5,775 bases of DNA from contig JAJZDT010000018.1 of assembly GCA_021851535.1 (NCBI GenBank), forward strand, positions 1 to 5,775. Direction: 5' to 3'. This document shows positions 5,628 to 5,775 of the stretch, piece by piece. A program made the position numbers and the translations under genes. Origin of the DNA: Microcaldota archaeon. Its GTDB lineage: Archaea; Micrarchaeota; Micrarchaeia; Micrarchaeales; Micrarchaeaceae. Position 1 is the first letter of the stretch; the number at the start of each line of letters is the position of its first letter. The notes below the pieces were generated by a model, which ran no database searches, had not been told where the DNA came from, and saw only the letters and a program-made list of their open reading frames with translations.

Positions 5628-5775
5628 TCATATTAAATTTACAAGAAAACCTATCATAAATCCCATAAATACGCCTAGATACATAAGGTTTTGGCGATGC
5701 GGCTCTATATTTTTGAACTGGTGCTTTATCATAGGCAATATCACGTATAATATTGCACCTATTTTGTATAAAACA
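5628..5775 (-). CDS. Membrane protein, C-terminal fragment (possibly ZIP-family transporter)
   Basis: Only the last 48 codons lie in the window, ending at TGA (5628-5630). The frame is open to the right edge. It shows two hydrophobic segments, GAILYVILPMI at about 6-16 and YLGVFMGFMIGFLVNLI at about 32-48 of the visible part, joined by a short loop containing KHQFKNIEPHRQ. The second segment runs to the C-terminus. The pattern GAxLYV, polar loop, then LGVxxGFxxGF at the end resembles the last two helices of ZIP metal transporters. However, the Glu and Pro normally seen in that helix (ELIPE) are not present. Treat the family as a suggestion; that this is a membrane protein is much safer. It converges on the endonuclease III paralogue with a 2-bp gap, leaving no room for a separate terminator. 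Confidence 0.6.
   Translation of the reverse strand, partial: VLYKIGAILYVILPMIKHQFKNIEPHRQNLMYLGVFMGFMIGFLVNLI

Noticed and set aside
1..5775. CRISPR array, insertion sequence, toxin-antitoxin or defence system
   Set aside because: No direct repeats with spacers, transposase motifs, terminal inverted repeats or defence-type domains were found. All sizeable frames are explained by housekeeping families or edge fragments.

Overview
The window looks like a compact, AT-rich chromosomal segment from an archaeon. The archaeal signals are an MJ0570-type diphthine-ammonia ligase (diphthamide exists only in archaeal and eukaryotic EF2), an aminotransferase close to the Pyrococcus alanine aminotransferase type, TATA-like boxes about 25 nt before probable transcription starts, almost no Shine-Dalgarno sequences, and a tRNA gene without encoded CCA. 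The small gaps and AT-rich codons would fit a DPANN-type or Thermoplasmata-like genome, but nothing here fixes the lineage.

Layout: all genes but one are on the minus strand. From the left there is the N-terminal part of an unrecognised protein (1-275), a DHH/DHHA1 phosphoesterase (313-1404), a TIP-like aquaporin (1509-2195), tRNA-Val(UAC) (2265-2336), an alanine-type aminotransferase (2345-3571), Dph6 (3618-4286) and an endonuclease III (4291-4941). A second, diverged endonuclease III (4984-5625) is on the plus strand, back to back with the first across about 40 bp. It converges, with a 2-bp gap, on the C-terminus of a membrane protein that runs off the right edge (5628-5775).

Functional groups: nth and dph6 are 4 nt apart and probably one transcript, coupling base-excision repair with elongation-factor modification. 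The second Nth paralogue is divergently transcribed from overlapping promoters. The aminotransferase seems to have its own promoter just after dph6, and tRNA-Val follows it by 8 nt. The aquaporin has its own promoter region, where a perfect 8-bp inverted repeat exactly brackets a TATA-like element, so it may be controlled by a repressor. I saw no insertion sequence, CRISPR array, prophage gene or clear pseudogene. The window is mostly housekeeping. The best leads are the aquaporin operator and pore, the paired endonuclease III genes with an odd Fe-S spacing in one, and some tRNA irregularities.
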